From Homarus americanus (lineage: Eukaryota; Arthropoda; Malacostraca; Decapoda; Nephropidae), in assembly GCF_018991925.1 (NCBI RefSeq), contig NW_024742403.1, forward strand, positions 62,001 to 126,000: 64,000 nt of DNA, written 5' to 3'. How positions within the stretch are numbered: the stretch's first letter is position 1; every line of letters starts with the position of its first letter. The notes beneath the pieces are model-generated. The model did not search any database. It saw nothing but the letters and a program-made list of their open reading frames with translations, and was not told where the DNA came from. The position numbers and the translations under genes are program-made. This document shows, piece by piece, positions 61,915 to 64,000 of the stretch.

Positions 61915-62284
61915 GTACGTGCCGCCCCCTCAGTGTGCCAACACTCTTTGTGTGTGCCAACACCCTCTCTCTGTCTGTGCCACCCTCTCAGTGTGCCAAC
62001 ACTCTTTGTTTGTGACACTCCCATTAATGTGCCAACATTCGTGCCACCCTGTGTGGCACTTAAATACCCTTAGTGTGTTACTACTCTGACATCCTGTCAC
62101 CCTTATTATGTCATTACTTCATTATTTTGTGTCATCTTTAGTGTACCATCTTTGTATGTCACCCATAGTGTGATACACCCACGCCGCACTCACTATGTTA
62201 GCACCACTTTGTGTGTTTTACCACCCCTTCCACCCTCTGACACCCTTAGTGTTTCAAGTTCCCTTCATTTCTTATCTCATCTCA

Positions 62285-63365
62285 TCTCTCTGGCTTCCAT
62301 AGCGTGCCATCCCCTGTGATGTGTATGTCATCCCCTGCCGCCCATAGCGTGCCATCCCCTGTGATGTGTATGTCATCCCCTGCCGCCCATGCCGCCATCC
62401 CCGTGATGTCATCCCCTGCCGCCCATAGTGTGCCATCCCCAGATGTATGTCATCCCTGCCGCCCATAGTGCCATCCCCTGTGATGTGTATGTCATCCCCT
62501 GCCGCCCATAGCGTGCCATCCCTGTGATGTGTATGTCATCCTGCCGCCCATAGCGTGCCATCCCCGATGTATATGTCATCCCCGCCGCCCATAGCGTGCC
62601 ATCCCCTGTGTCATCCCCGCCGCCCATAGCGCCATCCCCTGTGATGTATGTCATCCCCTGCCGCCCATAGCGTGCCATCCCCGTGATGTGGCGTCATCCC
62701 CTGCCCATGTGCCATCCCCGTGATGTGTATGTCATCCCCGCCGCCCATAGCGTGCCATCCCCTGTGATGTTATGTCATCCCCTGCCGCCCATAGTGTGCC
62801 ATCCCCTGTGATGTGTATGTCATCCCCCGCCCATAGCGTGCCATCCCCTGTGATGTGGCGTCATCCCCCGCCGCCCATAGCGTGCCATCCCCGCGATGTG
62901 GGCGTCATCCCCTGCCGCCCATAGCGTGCCATCCCCGATGTGTATGTCATCCCCCCTGCCCATAGTGTGCCATCCCCCGTGATAGCGTGCCATCCCCGTG
63001 ATGTCATCCCCTGCCGCCCATAGTGTGCCATCCCCGTGATGTGTATGTCATCCCCTGCCGCCCATAGCGTGCCATCCCCTGTGTATGTCATCCCTGCCGC
63101 CCATAGTGGCCATCCCCTGTGATGCATCCTGCCCATCCATCCCCTGCCGCCCATAGCGTGCCATCCCCTGTGATGTGTATGTCATCCCCTGCCGCCCATA
63201 GCGTGCCATCCCCTGTGATGTGTATGTCATCCCCTGCCGCCCATAGCGTGCCATCCCCTGTGATGTGTATGTCATCCCCTGCCGCCCATAGCGTGCCATC
63301 CCCTGCGGTGTGTATGTCATCCCCTGCCGCCCATAGTGTGCCATCCCCTGTGGTTTGTGTATGTC
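62285..63365. repeat. 45-bp minisatellite in lowfat intron 1
   Basis: About 24 copies of a 45-bp unit built of CATCCCCTGCCGCCCATAGC, GTGCCATCCCC and TGTGATGTGTATGT, many shortened by small deletions, with the last four or five copies nearly identical. Frames are open on both strands because 45 is divisible by three. Confidence 0.93.
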
Positions 63366-63690
63366 ACTCCTTGGCACCCATAGTGCGCCAACACTTTTAT
63401 GTCGTCACTGCCACCCGTAGTGTACCAATTCCGGTCTTGTGTGTACGCTACCCATAGTGTTCCAACACCCGGAGTGTGTGCCACCCTCTGGTTGCCAACA
63501 CTCTACACCCACCATCTACAGTGTGTGACACCTTCTGCCACCCATAATGTGTCAACGCCATCTATTTGTATGCCACCCCTTGCCACCTACAGTGTGCCAA
63601 CACTCCCTCTTTGTGTGTGCCACCCCCGCCACCCTTAGTGTCCCACCACCCCCGCCACCCATAGTGTCCCACCACCCCCCCTGCCAGACC
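63366..63690. repeat. degenerate GTGCCAACAC-type repeats
   Basis: Loose repeats of CCCATAGTGTGCCAACAC and GTGTGCCACCC, resembling the sequence at 61925-62060 on the other side of the 45-bp array. Confidence 0.75.
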
Positions 63691-63714
63691 TTGCGCCGCC
63701 ACTGAGATGGCCTT

Positions 63715-63990
63715 GGTTATTAGTTTCGTGTGGATGGTGGCGGATAATGTGGATGGTGGTAGATAATGTTGATGGTGGCGGATAATGTGGTGTATATGGC
63801 GGACAGTGCGGATAATGTGGATGATGTTGGATTATGTAGATGGTGGATAATGTGAATGGTAGTGGGTGATGGATGATGTTCGATAATGTAGATGGTGGTA
63901 GATAATGTGGATAGTGTAGATGGTGGTGGATGATGCTGGATAATGTAGATGATGGATAATGTGGATGGTCATGATAAGAGCAATGAGAAT
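63715..63990. repeat. degenerate GATAATGTGGATGGTGG repeats
   Basis: About 15 imperfect copies of a 15-18 bp unit around GGATAATGTGGATGGTGGT at the window's right edge. Confidence 0.85.
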
Positions 63991-64000
63991 GTGCAGTTGT

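Larger units (their letters stand above)
61915..64000 (+). other. lft: intron 1 of lowfat, 5' part
   Basis: Begins with the donor GTACGTGCC. The first 350 bp are degenerate GTGCCAACACTC/GTGCCACCCTC-type repeats, followed by a 45-bp minisatellite, more GTGCCAACAC repeats and a GATAATGTGGATGGT array. No acceptor site with a second LIX1 exon is recognisable before the window ends. Confidence 0.7.

Overview
The window is animal (eukaryotic) genomic DNA, most likely from an arthropod and plausibly a decapod crustacean. The signs are several decayed non-LTR retrotransposons, a short (TTAGG)n tract, very extensive minisatellite DNA, and the first coding exon of a LIX1-family (lowfat) gene with a TATA/Inr promoter. 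No bacterial-style genes, operons or CRISPR arrays are present. The species call is an inference. The window contains one 100-N scaffold gap.

Layout. (1) 1-14.5 kb is a graveyard of transposable elements: a CR1/L2-like LINE (1.34-3.05 kb); a CFDP2/BovB-like LINE (3.3-6.64 kb) broken by two further insertions, one with a 12-bp target-site duplication; then two head-to-tail copies of one retroelement (A 6.81-10.10 kb, B 10.10-13.95 kb). That element has an N-terminal Cys cluster, a reverse transcriptase, a Cys/His knuckle and a restriction-like endonuclease. Copy A is split by a 192-bp hAT-type MITE. A tRNA-Arg-like sequence with a 7-nt insertion and a SINE-like body follow copy B. (2) 14.3-60 kb is almost entirely tandem repeats: abutting arrays with units of 24, 22, 34, 22, 21, ~33, 32, 31, 22/28 and 24 bp, interrupted only by a probable solo LTR, short spacers and the gap. 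The 22/28-bp array alone spans 19 kb and the last 24-bp array 12 kb; both contain kilobase-scale higher-order duplications. (3) 60-64 kb holds a non-repetitive upstream region, a compact promoter, exon 1 of the lowfat/LIX1 gene (coding 61680-61914) and the start of intron 1, which carries its own 45-bp minisatellite.

The only cellular protein-coding gene I can support is the lowfat/LIX1 first exon. All retroelement reading frames are frameshifted or deleted, so none looks autonomous. The long open frames inside the minisatellites are arithmetic consequences of units divisible by three or lacking stop triplets, and are not annotated as genes.

Notable points: what looks like nanopore adapter sequence sits on both sides of the gap; small-deletion noise is high for several kb on each side of the gap; duplications with constant offsets (2264, 2077 and about 1402-1425 bp) lie in the satellites; and the endonuclease-bearing retroelement pair has trinucleotide-repeat flanks.
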